Origin: Chromatiales bacterium
GTDB taxonomy: Bacteria > Pseudomonadota > Gammaproteobacteria > Chromatiales > Chromatiaceae
Assembly (NCBI GenBank): GCA_022360595.1
Contig: JAKSCN010000093.1
Coordinates: forward strand, 1-20,313
DNA length: 20,313 nucleotides
Direction: 5' to 3'
Below the pieces are notes generated by a model that worked only from the letters and a program-made list of their open reading frames with translations, searched no databases and was not told the DNA's origin. Position 1 is the stretch's first letter. Each line of letters opens with the position of its first letter. The translations under genes were made by a program, and so were the position numbers. Positions 6,510-15,688 of this stretch are shown piece by piece.

Positions 6510-6537
6510 GTCTTTATATATTAAGGTACAGGAAAGA

Positions 6538-9132
6538 TTAAGCAGCCACTATCGGAATGACCTTATCAGCCTCTTTTCGATAAGACTCGATCTGATCAAA
6601 GTTCATATAGCGGTAGATATCCTCAGCCATACTGTCGATATTCCGCGCGTACTCCATATACTCGTCATAGCTTGGGATTTTACCCAGAATCGCAGAAACG
6701 GCAGCGATCTCGGCAGAAGCCAGATAGACGTTAGCGCCATTGCCCAAGCGATTCGGGAAGTTGCGCGTAGAGGTCGAAACCACTGTCGCATTATCCTTCA
6801 CCCGCGCCTGGTTACCCATACACAGTGAACAACCCGGCATCTCCATACGCGCACCGGCCTTACCGAAGATACTGTAGTATCCCTCTTCGGTCAGGATATG
6901 CTCATCCATTTTGGTGGGTGGCGCCATCCAGAGCCGTGTCGGGATATCGTGAATACCGTCCAGCAGTTTACCGGCTGCGCGGAAGTGGCCGATATTGGTC
7001 ATACAAGAACCGATGAACACCTCTTCAATCTGAGTACCCGCCACTTCGGATAGCGTTTTCACATCATCCGGATCATTCGGACAGGCCAGAATCGGCTCAT
7101 TCACCTCGTTCAGATCGATTTCGATAACGGCGGCGTACTCGGCATCGCCATCCGCTTCCATCAGCTCGGGATTTTCCAGCCACTTTTCCATCGCCTCGAT
7201 TCGGCGTGAGAGTGTACGCTCATCCTGATAGCCGTTGGCGATCATCCACTTCAACAACGTGATATTGGAATTGAGGTATTCAATGATCGGTTCTTTGTCC
7301 AGCTTCACCGTACAGGCGGCGGCAGAACGCTCGGCGGAAGCGTCAGACAGCTCAAACGCTTGCTCAACCTTCAACTGGGGCAGCCCTTCAATTTCCAGGA
7401 TACGGCCTGAGAAGATATTCTTCTTACCGGCCTTGGCGACAGTCAGCAGCCCCTGCTTGATGGCATAGTACGGGATGGCGTTGACAAGATCGCGCAACGT
7501 AACACCCGGTTGCAGTTCACCACTGAAACGCACCAGCACCGACTCCGGCATATCCAGCGGCATCACGCCGGTAGCCGCAGCAAAGGCAACCAGCCCCGAA
7601 CCAGCCGGGAAAGAGATCCCCAGCGGAAAGCGTGTATGTGAATCACCACCGGTACCCACAGTATCGGGAGTCAGCATACGGTTCAGCCAGGAGTGGATAA
7701 CCCCGTCACCAGGACGCAGCGCAACACCCGCTCGTGAGGAGATAAAATCGGGCAGTGTGTGGTGGGTTTCGATATCGACCGGTTTTGGATAAGCGGCGGT
7801 ATGACAGAAAGACTGCATCACCAGATCGGCAGAGAAACCGAGACAGGCCAGATCTTTCAGCTCGTCACGGGTCATCGGACCGGTGGTGTCCTGTGAACCA
7901 ACGGTTGTCATACGGGGTTCGCAGTAGGTGCCTGGACGAACACCTTCAACACCGCAAGCGCGGCCCACCATTTTCTGAGCCAGGGTGAAACCCTTACCGG
8001 TATCTTCGGTGGGAGCCGGACGTTTGAACACATCAGAGTGCCCCAGTCCCAGCGCTTCACGCGCACGATCAGTCAAACCGCGACCAATAATCAGAGGAAT
8101 ACGGCCACCCGCCTGTACTTCATCGACCAGCACTTCGGTTTTCAGCTCGAAGCGGCAAATCTCTTCACCAGTATCATGATTTTTGATCACACCTTCATGG
8201 GGGTGGATATCGATCACATCACCCATGTCCATGCCACTGACATCGCACTCAATCGGCAGCGCACCGGCATCTTCCATGGTATTGAAAAAGATCGGTGCAA
8301 TCTTACCGCCCAGGCAAACGCCCCCTGCCCGCTTATTGGGTATAAAGGGGATATCTTCACCCATATGCCACAGCACAGAGTTGGTGGCCGACTTGCGTGA
8401 TGAGCCTGTACCGACCACATCACCAACATAAGCCAAGGGAAAATTTTTCTCTTTCAAGGCGTTGATCTGTTTGATCGGCCCGGTGGCGCCTGGGTTATCC
8501 GGCTCAATTCCATCGCGAGCCATTTTCAACATGGCGTTGGCATGCAAGGGAATATCGGGTCGTGACCAAGCATCTTGCGCGGGCGACAGATCATCGGTAT
8601 TGGTCTCACCAGTCACCTTGAAAACAGTAACAGTGATCTTCTCCGGTAGCGAATCACGCTGGGTAAACCATTCGGCATCGGCCCAGGACTGCAGAATCGA
8701 CTGGGCGTGTGTATTCCCCGCATCGGCCTTCTCTTTCACATCGTGGAAAGCATCAAACATTAATAAGGTGTGTGAAAGCGCGTTGACGGCGGTGGGCGCC
8801 AGCGCGTCGTCGTCCAGCGCCTCAATCAGTGGTGCAATGTTGTAGCCACCCAGCATGGTGCCGAGCAGCTCTACCGCTTTGACCGAATCGATCAGTGGCG
8901 AACTGGCATTACCTTTGGCCACATCAGCCAGAAACGCCGCCTTCACATAGGCGGCCTGATCGACACCGGCCGGTACCCGGTTGGTGATCAGATCCAGGAG
9001 CATCTCCTCCTCACCTGCTGGTGGTTCCTTCAACAGACTCACCAGATCAGCCACCTGCTCCGGATTCAATGGCAGCGGTGGTACACCTTCTGCGGCACGT
9101 TCCTCAACGTGTTTGCGATAGGATTCAAGCAC
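6538..9132 (-). CDS. acnB: Aconitate hydratase B (bifunctional with 2-methylisocitrate dehydratase)
   Basis: TCA-cycle enzyme that interconverts citrate and isocitrate through cis-aconitate using a [4Fe-4S] cluster. The 864-residue length and the domain order (N-terminal HEAT-like AcnB domain, swivel domain, then catalytic domains) are those of AcnB, not AcnA. The start MLESYRKHVEERAAEGVPP is characteristic. Cluster cysteines are in GSCMTNIGHF (Cys about 710) and CSLCMGNQ (Cys about 768 and 771), within a residue of the E. coli positions. The swivel domain shows DVVGTGSSRKSATNS near 237-251. Translation starts with GTG, supported by AGGAGG 8 nt upstream. It is monocistronic between a divergent purB and a perfect stem-loop terminator. 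AcnB family members can also bind mRNA when the cluster is lost; that is family knowledge only. Confidence 0.97.
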   Translation of the reverse strand: MLESYRKHVEERAAEGVPPLPLNPEQVADLVSLLKEPPAGEEEMLLDLITNRVPAGVDQAAYVKAAFLADVAKGNASSPLIDSVKAVELLGTMLGGYNIAPLIEALDDDALAPTAVNALSHTLLMFDAFHDVKEKADAGNTHAQSILQSWADAEWFTQRDSLPEKITVTVFKVTGETNTDDLSPAQDAWSRPDIPLHANAMLKMARDGIEPDNPGATGPIKQINALKEKNFPLAYVGDVVGTGSSRKSATNSVLWHMGEDIPFIPNKRAGGVCLGGKIAPIFFNTMEDAGALPIECDVSGMDMGDVIDIHPHEGVIKNHDTGEEICRFELKTEVLVDEVQAGGRIPLIIGRGLTDRAREALGLGHSDVFKRPAPTEDTGKGFTLAQKMVGRACGVEGVRPGTYCEPRMTTVGSQDTTGPMTRDELKDLACLGFSADLVMQSFCHTAAYPKPVDIETHHTLPDFISSRAGVALRPGDGVIHSWLNRMLTPDTVGTGGDSHTRFPLGISFPAGSGLVAFAAATGVMPLDMPESVLVRFSGELQPGVTLRDLVNAIPYYAIKQGLLTVAKAGKKNIFSGRILEIEGLPQLKVEQAFELSDASAERSAAACTVKLDKEPIIEYLNSNITLLKWMIANGYQDERTLSRRIEAMEKWLENPELMEADGDAEYAAVIEIDLNEVNEPILACPNDPDDVKTLSEVAGTQIEEVFIGSCMTNIGHFRAAGKLLDGIHDIPTRLWMAPPTKMDEHILTEEGYYSIFGKAGARMEMPGCSLCMGNQARVKDNATVVSTSTRNFPNRLGNGANVYLASAEIAAVSAILGKIPSYDEYMEYARNIDSMAEDIYRYMNFDQIESYRKEADKVIPIVAA

Positions 9133-9440
9133 GGAGTAATCCTCCTAGTTTCATGGTCTTCACTCACTCAGCAGCGCCACTATTCTGGCCTCTGAATATC
9201 TATTATTTCTGCGAACAGATACCTAGTTATAACCTAATTTAAGATAAAATTCCGCAGCGCAACGCTATTTAAGCACAAAAACACCAAAAATATTTGGATT
9301 GTCGTACTAATTTAAAAGAGACACTGAAACTTAATCTCTATAGTGTAAGACTAGTCTATTCCGTCGGGGTGCCATCTTATCATCCCGCTTGAGAATGGTA
9401 TAATTCGCCGTTTCGTTTGATTGATAATCACAGGATCACT
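9133..9440. other. Divergent acnB-purB intergenic region
   Basis: This 308-nt gap carries the promoters of both genes. That for purB is clear (9377-9404). For acnB, a TATAAC on the minus strand at 9226-9231 is a possible -10, without a good -35. A perfect 10-bp palindrome AGACTAGTCT lies at 9348-9357 between the two and could be a regulator site. I see no coding sequence of worth here. Confidence 0.5.
9377..9404 (+). promoter_or_regulatory. Extended -10 promoter of purB
   Basis: A perfect TATAAT at 9399-9404 is preceded by TGG, giving an extended -10 (TGnTATAAT). The best -35 is TTATCA at 9377-9382, four of six consensus bases, with 16 bp spacing. Transcription would begin near 9411 and leave a leader of about 30 nt before the purB ATG. 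No PurR-type operator is evident to me. Confidence 0.7.
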
Positions 9441-10808
9441 ATGGAACTTTCGACTCTCACCGCGATTTCACCTGTAGATGGGCGCTACGGTAGCAAAACT
9501 GAAGATTTACAGCCCATTTTTAGTGAATATGGCCTCATCCGGCACCGGGTCCTGGTCGAAGTCCGTTGGTTGCAGGCGCTGGCCGCCCAACCGGAGATCG
9601 CTGAAGTGCCGGCGCTCAACAGCGACGCCAACGACCTACTCAACCAGATCGTCGATAACTTCAGCGCGGATGACGCACAACGGGTGAAGGCCATTGAGCG
9701 CACCACCAACCACGACGTGAAAGCGGTTGAGTACTTTCTGAAAGAGAAAATCGAAGGCAATACAGAGCTGGAAAATATCAGCGAGTTCATCCACTTCGCC
9801 TGCACGTCGGAAGATATCAACAACCTCTCGCACGGTTTAATGATGCGTGCCGGACGTGACGATGTGCTGCTGGCCCAGATGGACACATTGATCACCGCCA
9901 TTCGTGACTTGGCCCACCAGCATGCCGACAAACCGATGCTGAGCCGCACCCACGGCCAGCCCGCCTCACCTTCGACTTTGGGTAAGGAGATGGCCAACGT
10001 GGTGTACCGCCTACAACGACAGCGCGACCAAGTGGCCAGGGTTGAACTACTGGGCAAAATCAACGGCGCGGTCGGTAACTACAACGCCCATCTCTCAGCT
10101 TACCCTGAACTCGACTGGCCGGCTTTCGCCGAAAAATTTGTCACATCACTCGGTCTGACCTGGAATCCCTACACCATCCAGATCGAGCCCCATGACTATA
10201 TGGCCGAAATTTTCGATGCCGTTGCCCGCTTCAACACGATTGTCGTCGACTTCTGTCGCGATGTTTGGGGCTACATCTCCCTTGGCTACTTCAAACAGAA
10301 GACCATTGCCGGTGAGGTAGGCTCGTCCACCATGCCGCATAAAGTCAATCCCATCGATTTCGAGAATGCCGAAGGCAACCTGGGTATCGCCAACGCCCTA
10401 TTTGATCATCTGGCAATGAAACTGCCCATCTCACGCTGGCAGCGCGATCTGACCGACTCCACGGTACTGCGCAACATGGGGGTTGGTTTTGCTTACACCA
10501 CCATAGCTTTGCAATCCGCCCTGCGCGGCATCGGCAAGTTGGAGGCAGACGAAGCTCGCCTGCTTGCCGATCTCGATGACAACTGGGAAGTATTGGCCGA
10601 GCCGATTCAGACCGTTATGCGCCGTTACGGTATCGAAAAACCGTATGAAAAGCTGAAAGAACTCACCCGCGGCCAACGCATTACCGCCCAGCAGTTGAGC
10701 GATTTTGTCGACGGCCTGGAGATACCCGACACGGCCAAACAGAGTCTGAAACAGATGACTCCAGCCAACTACATCGGCAACGCCGTGGAGCAAGCAAAGA
10801 AGATTTAA
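9441..10808 (+). CDS. purB: Adenylosuccinate lyase
   Basis: Cytoplasmic enzyme of purine synthesis. It releases fumarate from SAICAR in the de novo pathway and from adenylosuccinate in the AMP branch. The 455-residue length and the start MELSTLTAISPVDGRYGSKT match the E. coli-type enzyme. The fumarase/aspartase superfamily signature GSSTMPHKVNP is at 294-304, with the catalytic Ser295 in the flexible loop. His171 in RTHGQPASPS is the expected general acid, and TSEDINN (122-128) is in the third conserved block. I chose the ATG at 9441 over an in-frame TTG 24 nt upstream: the ATG has an AGGA 7 nt before it and fits the family start, and the TTG would fall close to the transcription start. A stem-loop follows the stop. 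It stands alone, convergent with the signalling cluster downstream. Confidence 0.97.
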   Translation: MELSTLTAISPVDGRYGSKTEDLQPIFSEYGLIRHRVLVEVRWLQALAAQPEIAEVPALNSDANDLLNQIVDNFSADDAQRVKAIERTTNHDVKAVEYFLKEKIEGNTELENISEFIHFACTSEDINNLSHGLMMRAGRDDVLLAQMDTLITAIRDLAHQHADKPMLSRTHGQPASPSTLGKEMANVVYRLQRQRDQVARVELLGKINGAVGNYNAHLSAYPELDWPAFAEKFVTSLGLTWNPYTIQIEPHDYMAEIFDAVARFNTIVVDFCRDVWGYISLGYFKQKTIAGEVGSSTMPHKVNPIDFENAEGNLGIANALFDHLAMKLPISRWQRDLTDSTVLRNMGVGFAYTTIALQSALRGIGKLEADEARLLADLDDNWEVLAEPIQTVMRRYGIEKPYEKLKELTRGQRITAQQLSDFVDGLEIPDTAKQSLKQMTPANYIGNAVEQAKKI

Positions 10809-10822
10809 CATCTCACTAGGGC

Positions 10823-10850
10823 CTGGCAGCTAAGACGACTTAGTTGCCAG
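10823..10850 (+). terminator. Stem-loop after purB
   Basis: CTGGCAGCTAAG and CTTAGTTGCCAG pair over 12 bp with one G-U in the plus-strand RNA and an ACGA loop, 14 nt after the purB stop. The T tract is poor (TCCCACTATC), so it may end transcription weakly or act as a 3' stabilising hairpin. It lies between convergent genes and could serve both. Confidence 0.5.
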
Positions 10851-10986
10851 TCCCACTATCCACTGCCTCACCCCGAAACACGCTTCGTGGAACATACAGC
10901 ACAGCTTGTTCGTTATCAATCTGCAGTATCCGCAAACCCTGCTCAGCCAGCCGTACTGACGTAGTAGGTATAGGATGTTGAGTCAT
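10840..10986 (-). CDS. Small overlapping ORF at the 3' end of the HD-GYP gene
   Basis: A 48-residue frame begins inside the end of the HD-GYP gene and extends about 100 nt beyond its stop, into the stem-loop after purB. The middle part, LAEQGLRILQIDNEQAVLYV, looks like real protein: alternating hydrophobic residues and a plausible strand pair. It could be a coupled small gene, the displaced C-terminus of the HD-GYP protein after a frameshift, or chance. The HD-GYP frame ends at a normal place for its family, which argues against a frameshift. The ribosome site (AGG about 10 nt before an ATGATG) is weak. I do not recognise a family. Confidence 0.25.
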   Translation of the reverse strand: MTQHPIPTTSVRLAEQGLRILQIDNEQAVLYVPRSVFRGEAVDSGTGN

Positions 10987-12286
10987 CATTTTCAAGCCTG
11001 CGAATTTTTTTGATTGTCGATTCCGCCAACGCATGACCTGCTGTCAGTAGCAACATACCATCAACGCTCATCAAATCCCGGGTAAGGATCATGCCCGGCT
11101 TGAGGTCATCGGTACCAATACAAAGCTCGCTAGGCGGCACTGACAGCGTAACATCCTCTTCCATCATAACGATAAACGCTTTGACAACATCGGGATCATA
11201 GCGGGTTTCAACATGAGCACGCAGATATTGCAGTGCTTCTGAGGGTGTATGGGCGTGCTCAACAACCACTCCCATGCAGAGCTCGTCGTAATCTTCAACG
11301 ACGGCAAGCACACGGGCGCCTAATGGAATATGGTCACCAAACAGCCCATCGGGATAACCCTTGCCGTCATAACGTTCATGGTGTCCGCGAATCAACCGTG
11401 CACAGGGAACCAAGGAGGGTATTTCGGTCAACGCCGCTTCACCAAGCAGTGGGTGTTTTTTCATCACCCTGCTCTCTTCTTCAGTTAGTTCACTGAGCGG
11501 TCTTTCAACCACACTGTCCGGTAACACCAGCTTGCCGAGGTCATGCAGTAAGCCGGCTGTATAGATATCTTGTATCTCCCTCTCATCAAGGTGAAGGCGC
11601 TTGGCCAATGCCTTGGCCAATTTCGCGACCCGGTTGCCATGCCCACTGAGTATTGAGGTTCTTTGTTCAATAAAGCGGGCGAAAATCTCAACAGTTTTGG
11701 TATAGCTGGCTTCCAGATCGGAATAAGCGATATCAAGTTTTTCAGCAGTCATGCGCAACTCTTCCGTGCGCTCTTCGACCCGTTTCTCCAGCTCAGTATT
11801 TAATACTTTGAGCTGCATGTTTTGCCGATCACTCAGTTGTAAAAGACGCTTGTTCTCAAAGGTCAGACGTATCTGTTCAGCCGCCTGTTGCACCGTGCGA
11901 CGGAGGTCATCTTCATCCCAGGGCTTACTGATATAGCGGTAGATGTTACCTTTATTGATTGCCTCGATCGCATCTCCCAGGTCAGCATAACCGGTAAGTA
12001 CAATACGCGCCGTCTCGGGCCATCGATTGGCTATCTGCGTTAATAGCTCAGCCCCTGTCATATTGGGCATTCGCATATCTGACACCACGACATCAACCTG
12101 GGTCTGCTCCAACAGCTCCAGTGCCGCAGCACCACTGTCAGCAATCTGAACACTGTACTCATCTGACCGAAATAGGCGGCGTAGAGAGCGTAATACAGCA
12201 GGCTCGTCGTCCACCAATAAAAGCCGAATAGCACTTTTTTCCACACTACTCTCTTCCACTGTTTTTTTCTCTAACACTTCACTCAT
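10943..12286 (-). CDS. Response regulator with HD-GYP c-di-GMP phosphodiesterase domain (RpfG-like)
   Basis: Cytoplasmic two-component output protein expected to hydrolyse cyclic di-GMP. The receiver domain covers about 20-135, with the acidic pair in LLVDDE, phospho-acceptor Asp70 in VVSDMRMP, Thr98 and Lys121 in ISKPW. A coiled coil (140-195, Glu/Leu/Arg-rich) links it to the HD-GYP domain (about 200-375). The catalytic set is intact: His216, LLHDLGKL with His248-Asp249, HHERYDGKGYP (302-312) and EDYDE (331-335). A C-terminal segment, GMILTRDL to IKKIRRLE, follows as in many family members. The ATG at 12286 is preferred over a TTG 15 nt upstream because GAGGG lies 8 nt before it. It is 35 nt downstream of the histidine kinase, its probable partner. 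A 48-residue overlapping frame at its end is listed separately. Confidence 0.93.
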   Translation of the reverse strand: MSEVLEKKTVEESSVEKSAIRLLLVDDEPAVLRSLRRLFRSDEYSVQIADSGAAALELLEQTQVDVVVSDMRMPNMTGAELLTQIANRWPETARIVLTGYADLGDAIEAINKGNIYRYISKPWDEDDLRRTVQQAAEQIRLTFENKRLLQLSDRQNMQLKVLNTELEKRVEERTEELRMTAEKLDIAYSDLEASYTKTVEIFARFIEQRTSILSGHGNRVAKLAKALAKRLHLDEREIQDIYTAGLLHDLGKLVLPDSVVERPLSELTEEESRVMKKHPLLGEAALTEIPSLVPCARLIRGHHERYDGKGYPDGLFGDHIPLGARVLAVVEDYDELCMGVVVEHAHTPSEALQYLRAHVETRYDPDVVKAFIVMMEEDVTLSVPPSELCIGTDDLKPGMILTRDLMSVDGMLLLTAGHALAESTIKKIRRLENDDSTSYTYYVSTAG

Positions 12287-12321
12287 TTCGATATCCCTCA
12301 AATGTGTGATAAATCAGCCCG

Positions 12322-14202
12322 CTAGACAGCCACTACTTCCTGTTCAACAGCCGGCAACTTCACTGTAAATGTCGTCCCTTTGCCAACTTCACTCTCCACT
12401 TCAATCAGACCACCATGCTGCTCCACGATACCATGGCTGATCGACAGGCCCAGGCCCGTGCCGGAACCTACCGGTTTTGTAGTAAAGAAAGGTGTAAAGA
12501 GCATGCCAATATTCTCTTCTGAAATACCGACGCCTGTATCCGTTACCCGGAGCACCACTTCACCGTTTTCATGAGTGGTCTCTATAGTAATCGCCCCTCT
12601 TTCCGGAATGGCATGAGCCGCATTAATCAATAGGTTCATGATCACCTGATTGATCTGTCCCGGGTTGCCAGTGATTGGCGGCACATTACTCAGTTGCTGG
12701 TTAACCTCACACTTATATTTAAGTTCGTTCCAGACCACTTTTAGCGTTGATTCCACACACTCGTTCAAATCAAACTGCTTCTGTTCAGACTCATCAACAC
12801 GAGCAAAACTCTTTAGTCCGGCAACTATGCTTTTAACACGATCTGTTCCCTCTGCCGTGTCTTCCAGCAGAGGACCAATATCTTCCAGCAGATAGTCCAG
12901 ATCTTCATCGCCCAACTGTGTCTTGATCCGCTGCAACAACCCGGGGTTCTCAAACTGCTGTCCCATGGCATATTTGTAGTAGTCGCTAACCAGCGGTAAC
13001 AGCACATCCAAATATTCATTCAATGTAGTGATATTGTTCTTGATATAGCCCACAGGGTTATTAATTTCATGGGCTACCCCGGCGGCCAAGGTGCCTAACG
13101 ACGCCATCTTCTCGGATTGCACGAGCTGAGCCTGGCTATTCGTCAGATCCTCATTCAACCTGGCCAGCTCATCCCGCTTTTTCAGTAGCGCATTTTCTCG
13201 CCGGGTTATGCGCTCTGACATACGCATGAAGTCATTAGCCAACTGACCAAATTCCTGAACACGATATTTGTTAGGCGCCAATTGGTAATCAGAACCCGAC
13301 GCCACCGACTCTGCGAACATCTGCAGATTCTTAATCGGTTGGATAAACCATACCCTGCCCAATCTGATTGAAAGCCACCCGACCAGAACACTCATTACCA
13401 GAATAAGCAGCGACATCTCCGTCAACAGACGTGTGGTCGCTGCACTGGCAATGCTGTCATCGATGGAGAAGTTGAGCTGAACGCCAGAGACGGGCTCGGT
13501 CAACACAATGGGTGAACCGTTAACCACAGCACCAATCTGTTTAATCGAGTTCCCCTGCCAGACAATATCCAGACCAACCTCGCCCAACTCTTCCGCTATC
13601 TTGTCGGTCAGCTCTGTGATGGGGATCTCCACCAACAATACACCTTCCGGCAGATTGTTGTAGAGCACCGGCTGAGCCAAACGCCAGTAGTAGAGCCCCC
13701 CACTGCCTCGGCTAATACCCTGATACGATATCTGCTTGCCATCAATCAGATCGGTAAACCACTGCTCACCGGCATAATTGAAGGTGGGTTGCGGCAACAA
13801 CTGCTGGAGCGTCTGTCCGCTAAAATCCAGCAGTACCTCCTGATACTGTTTACCCAAGAAGGTGAGATTACCCATGAAGTCCCGAACAATGCCTTTATTG
13901 AAATCGGGCTGCATGACACCCTGAACCATCACCGGGAAACGCGCATGATCAGCGAGAATCTGATTTCGGCTGCTCAAAAACTCGGTCATGTCATGCGCGA
14001 TAACATTGATTTGGTTGCGGACATGGGTCTGCTGAATTTCATCCACTGCCTGGGCAATGCGAAACGCCAGCAGTGCCGCAATCAATACCCCCAAAATCAG
14101 GATGCTGATTACTACAAACTGAGACAGGAGGCGTGAGATCGATCTCCACCTCCCCACCGTGGCATGCAAATAACGATTTTCTGCAATCTGCTCTATGCTC
14201 AT
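12322..14202 (-). CDS. Membrane sensor histidine kinase (Cache-like sensor, HAMP, HisKA, HATPase)
   Basis: A 626-residue inner-membrane sensor kinase. Transmembrane helix 1 is at about 28-50 and helix 2 at about 262-286. The 210 residues between them form a periplasmic Cache-like sensor domain, with a typical YYWRLAQPV segment near 171-179. A HAMP-like linker (about 287-335) and a coiled coil (335-365) follow. The H-box ASLGTLAAGVAHEINNPVGY carries the phospho-acceptor His378. The ATP-binding domain has an N-box (NQVIMNLLINAAHA, Asn523), DTGVGI (555-560), FTPFFTTK (569-576) and GTGLGLS (581-587). All catalytic motifs are intact. It sits between a periplasmic binding protein gene (33 nt upstream) and the HD-GYP regulator (35 nt downstream), so ligand-loaded binding protein may be read by the Cache domain. 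No receiver or PAS domain is fused. Confidence 0.93.
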   Translation of the reverse strand: MSIEQIAENRYLHATVGRWRSISRLLSQFVVISILILGVLIAALLAFRIAQAVDEIQQTHVRNQINVIAHDMTEFLSSRNQILADHARFPVMVQGVMQPDFNKGIVRDFMGNLTFLGKQYQEVLLDFSGQTLQQLLPQPTFNYAGEQWFTDLIDGKQISYQGISRGSGGLYYWRLAQPVLYNNLPEGVLLVEIPITELTDKIAEELGEVGLDIVWQGNSIKQIGAVVNGSPIVLTEPVSGVQLNFSIDDSIASAATTRLLTEMSLLILVMSVLVGWLSIRLGRVWFIQPIKNLQMFAESVASGSDYQLAPNKYRVQEFGQLANDFMRMSERITRRENALLKKRDELARLNEDLTNSQAQLVQSEKMASLGTLAAGVAHEINNPVGYIKNNITTLNEYLDVLLPLVSDYYKYAMGQQFENPGLLQRIKTQLGDEDLDYLLEDIGPLLEDTAEGTDRVKSIVAGLKSFARVDESEQKQFDLNECVESTLKVVWNELKYKCEVNQQLSNVPPITGNPGQINQVIMNLLINAAHAIPERGAITIETTHENGEVVLRVTDTGVGISEENIGMLFTPFFTTKPVGSGTGLGLSISHGIVEQHGGLIEVESEVGKGTTFTVKLPAVEQEVVAV

Positions 14203-14235
14203 TGGTCCATCAACTCACTATTAACAGGCCCTAAA

Positions 14236-15489
14236 TTACTGCAGTAACTTAATCTCATTATTCTGGCCATATTCGGCCATGGCGAAGTCGTCTTGCCCAA
14301 GTGCTTCATGAGCATCGGGAGACGCTTTTGAATATGGAGAGAACGGTTGCTGATAGGTCTTGATGAGACCCTGAACAGGAAGATGGAGGCTCTCTAACGC
14401 AAGACGTATCCGGTCTCTATCCTTATGGATGTCGCCACTCAGCCCAACCTGATCAACCGCGGCAATCAGGATTTTGGTCAGATCATAAGCGTGGATAAAT
14501 CCGCTGGGCGCACGAATATCCTCAGCCCCTTTAATTTGCTCAGGAAACAGCTTTTTGGCCTGATTCAACACTTGGCGCGCCATAGGCTGTTGGCTGTGAT
14601 TGATAAACGAGAAGCTGGTCTGGATAAAAGCCAAATCAATCCGTGAACGCAAGTCGGCATTGATAACTTCCGGGAAATCCCCACCGGTAATGCCCCAATG
14701 ACTGCGAATCGGCAAACGCAACTCTTGTGGGAGAGATACCATAGCCTTGGCGAAGGTTTTTCCTTCAGCAGCGTTGGCCACCAAAAAGATGCTGTCTGCC
14801 CCACTCTGCGCAATTTTCCGTAGCATGATGCGGGCTGCATTATCGCCTAAATTCCAGTTAAACCACTCTATGCCAACCGGCTCCAGTCCCATATCCTCAA
14901 GGGCTTTACCCATGGTGCGTTTATTCGATTTGCCCCAACCTGTACCTTCCAACAGTAGATAGGGTTTGGTGAAGCCATCACTCTTAACAGCATGCTTCGC
15001 AATAACATACCCCGCCTTGCTATCATCGATCGACAGACGGAATATCCAGTTTTCATCCGTTGCACTTCGAGTAATAGGCCCTGCCGCCGCCCAGGGATCA
15101 AGAACTAAAATCTGATTGCTGTTGATAAAATTCTTATGCGCCAGTAGTGGTGGCGAATGGAGACCTGAAAAGAGCACCAGGGCACGAGGATCAGCTAGAT
15201 ATTGATCCAAATGCCGCTTACTGCGCGGCGAGCTGCCACGATGGTCACGAATTACCAGCTCAACTTTTCTATTCCCTATCTTATTATCGACTTCACTCAG
15301 GGCTGTCCTAATCCCCTGTTCTATTGCGATACCCGAGGCCCGGGCCCCGGTTCTATCCGCATCGATATATAAATGAATCGTATCGGCAGCGATGCCAGGC
15401 GTTACCCAGCTAACGATCAGCAGAAAAAAAGAGGCAAACTTTAGCTTACCGAGCAGGTAATTGGTGCGGGTCCGGTTATAGGTTCTCAT
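14236..15489 (-). CDS. Periplasmic branched-chain amino acid-type (LivJ-like) binding protein
   Basis: A 417-residue type I periplasmic binding protein (Peripla_BP_6 type). A basic N-terminus (MRTYNRTRTNYLLGKLKF) leads into a hydrophobic core and a GIAA cleavage site near residue 35, so it is exported. The mature part starts TIHLYIDADRTGARASGIAI, typical of the family's first strand and ligand loop. Later landmarks are VLFSGLHSPPLLA, WIFRLSIDDSKAG and GADSIFLVANAAEG. I chose the second ATG because GGAGAG lies 6 nt before it and directly abuts the first. There are no permease or ATPase genes nearby. The gene is instead followed by a sensor kinase and an HD-GYP regulator, which suggests a sensory rather than a transport role. 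The ligand is not readable; amino acids, amides and urea-like compounds are common for the family. Confidence 0.85.
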   Translation of the reverse strand: MRTYNRTRTNYLLGKLKFASFFLLIVSWVTPGIAADTIHLYIDADRTGARASGIAIEQGIRTALSEVDNKIGNRKVELVIRDHRGSSPRSKRHLDQYLADPRALVLFSGLHSPPLLAHKNFINSNQILVLDPWAAAGPITRSATDENWIFRLSIDDSKAGYVIAKHAVKSDGFTKPYLLLEGTGWGKSNKRTMGKALEDMGLEPVGIEWFNWNLGDNAARIMLRKIAQSGADSIFLVANAAEGKTFAKAMVSLPQELRLPIRSHWGITGGDFPEVINADLRSRIDLAFIQTSFSFINHSQQPMARQVLNQAKKLFPEQIKGAEDIRAPSGFIHAYDLTKILIAAVDQVGLSGDIHKDRDRIRLALESLHLPVQGLIKTYQQPFSPYSKASPDAHEALGQDDFAMAEYGQNNEIKLLQ

Positions 15490-15688
15490 GCACATCTCTC
15501 CATAGAAAAGTCGCTCTAGCAGGCCCCAAGGTCAATAAGAAGGATCAATCAGTTCTTATTTACCGCATGGCGCACTAGGCCCGTTAACACATACAACCTC
15601 ATCAACCTGTCACTGGGTTGGAACACCAGAGGTTCAATCCACTACTTTGTTTATTAGGATCTGATAACACTAATATTGAATACGGCAA
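15490..15688. other. Gap between the HTH-receiver gene and the binding protein gene
   Basis: I see no coding sequence in this 199-nt gap. Imperfect TATTAG/CTAATA arms near 15653-15676 might be a weak terminator of the HTH-receiver gene. The gap is long enough for a separate promoter for the downstream three-gene operon, but I cannot point to clear -35/-10 boxes. Confidence 0.4.

Larger units (their letters stand above)
6195..6537. other. Intergenic region between acnB and the module
   Basis: This 343-nt gap holds an inverted repeat (6244-6265), a CT-rich stretch around 6285-6305, a possible 25-codon plus-strand ORF and the acnB terminator (6481-6509). AT-rich sequence at 6355-6395 contains TATAGATAAT-like blocks that could be a plus-strand -10. 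I see no other gene, tRNA or mobile-element remnant. Confidence 0.6.

Noticed and set aside
8038..8400. 120-codon frame antisense to acnB
   Set aside because: Fully covered by acnB, whose frame is unambiguous; no ribosome site or family pattern.
9485..10063. 192-codon frame antisense to purB
   Set aside because: Lies wholly inside a well-supported purB; its Ser/Arg-rich sequence is typical of a shadow frame of a GC-balanced gene.
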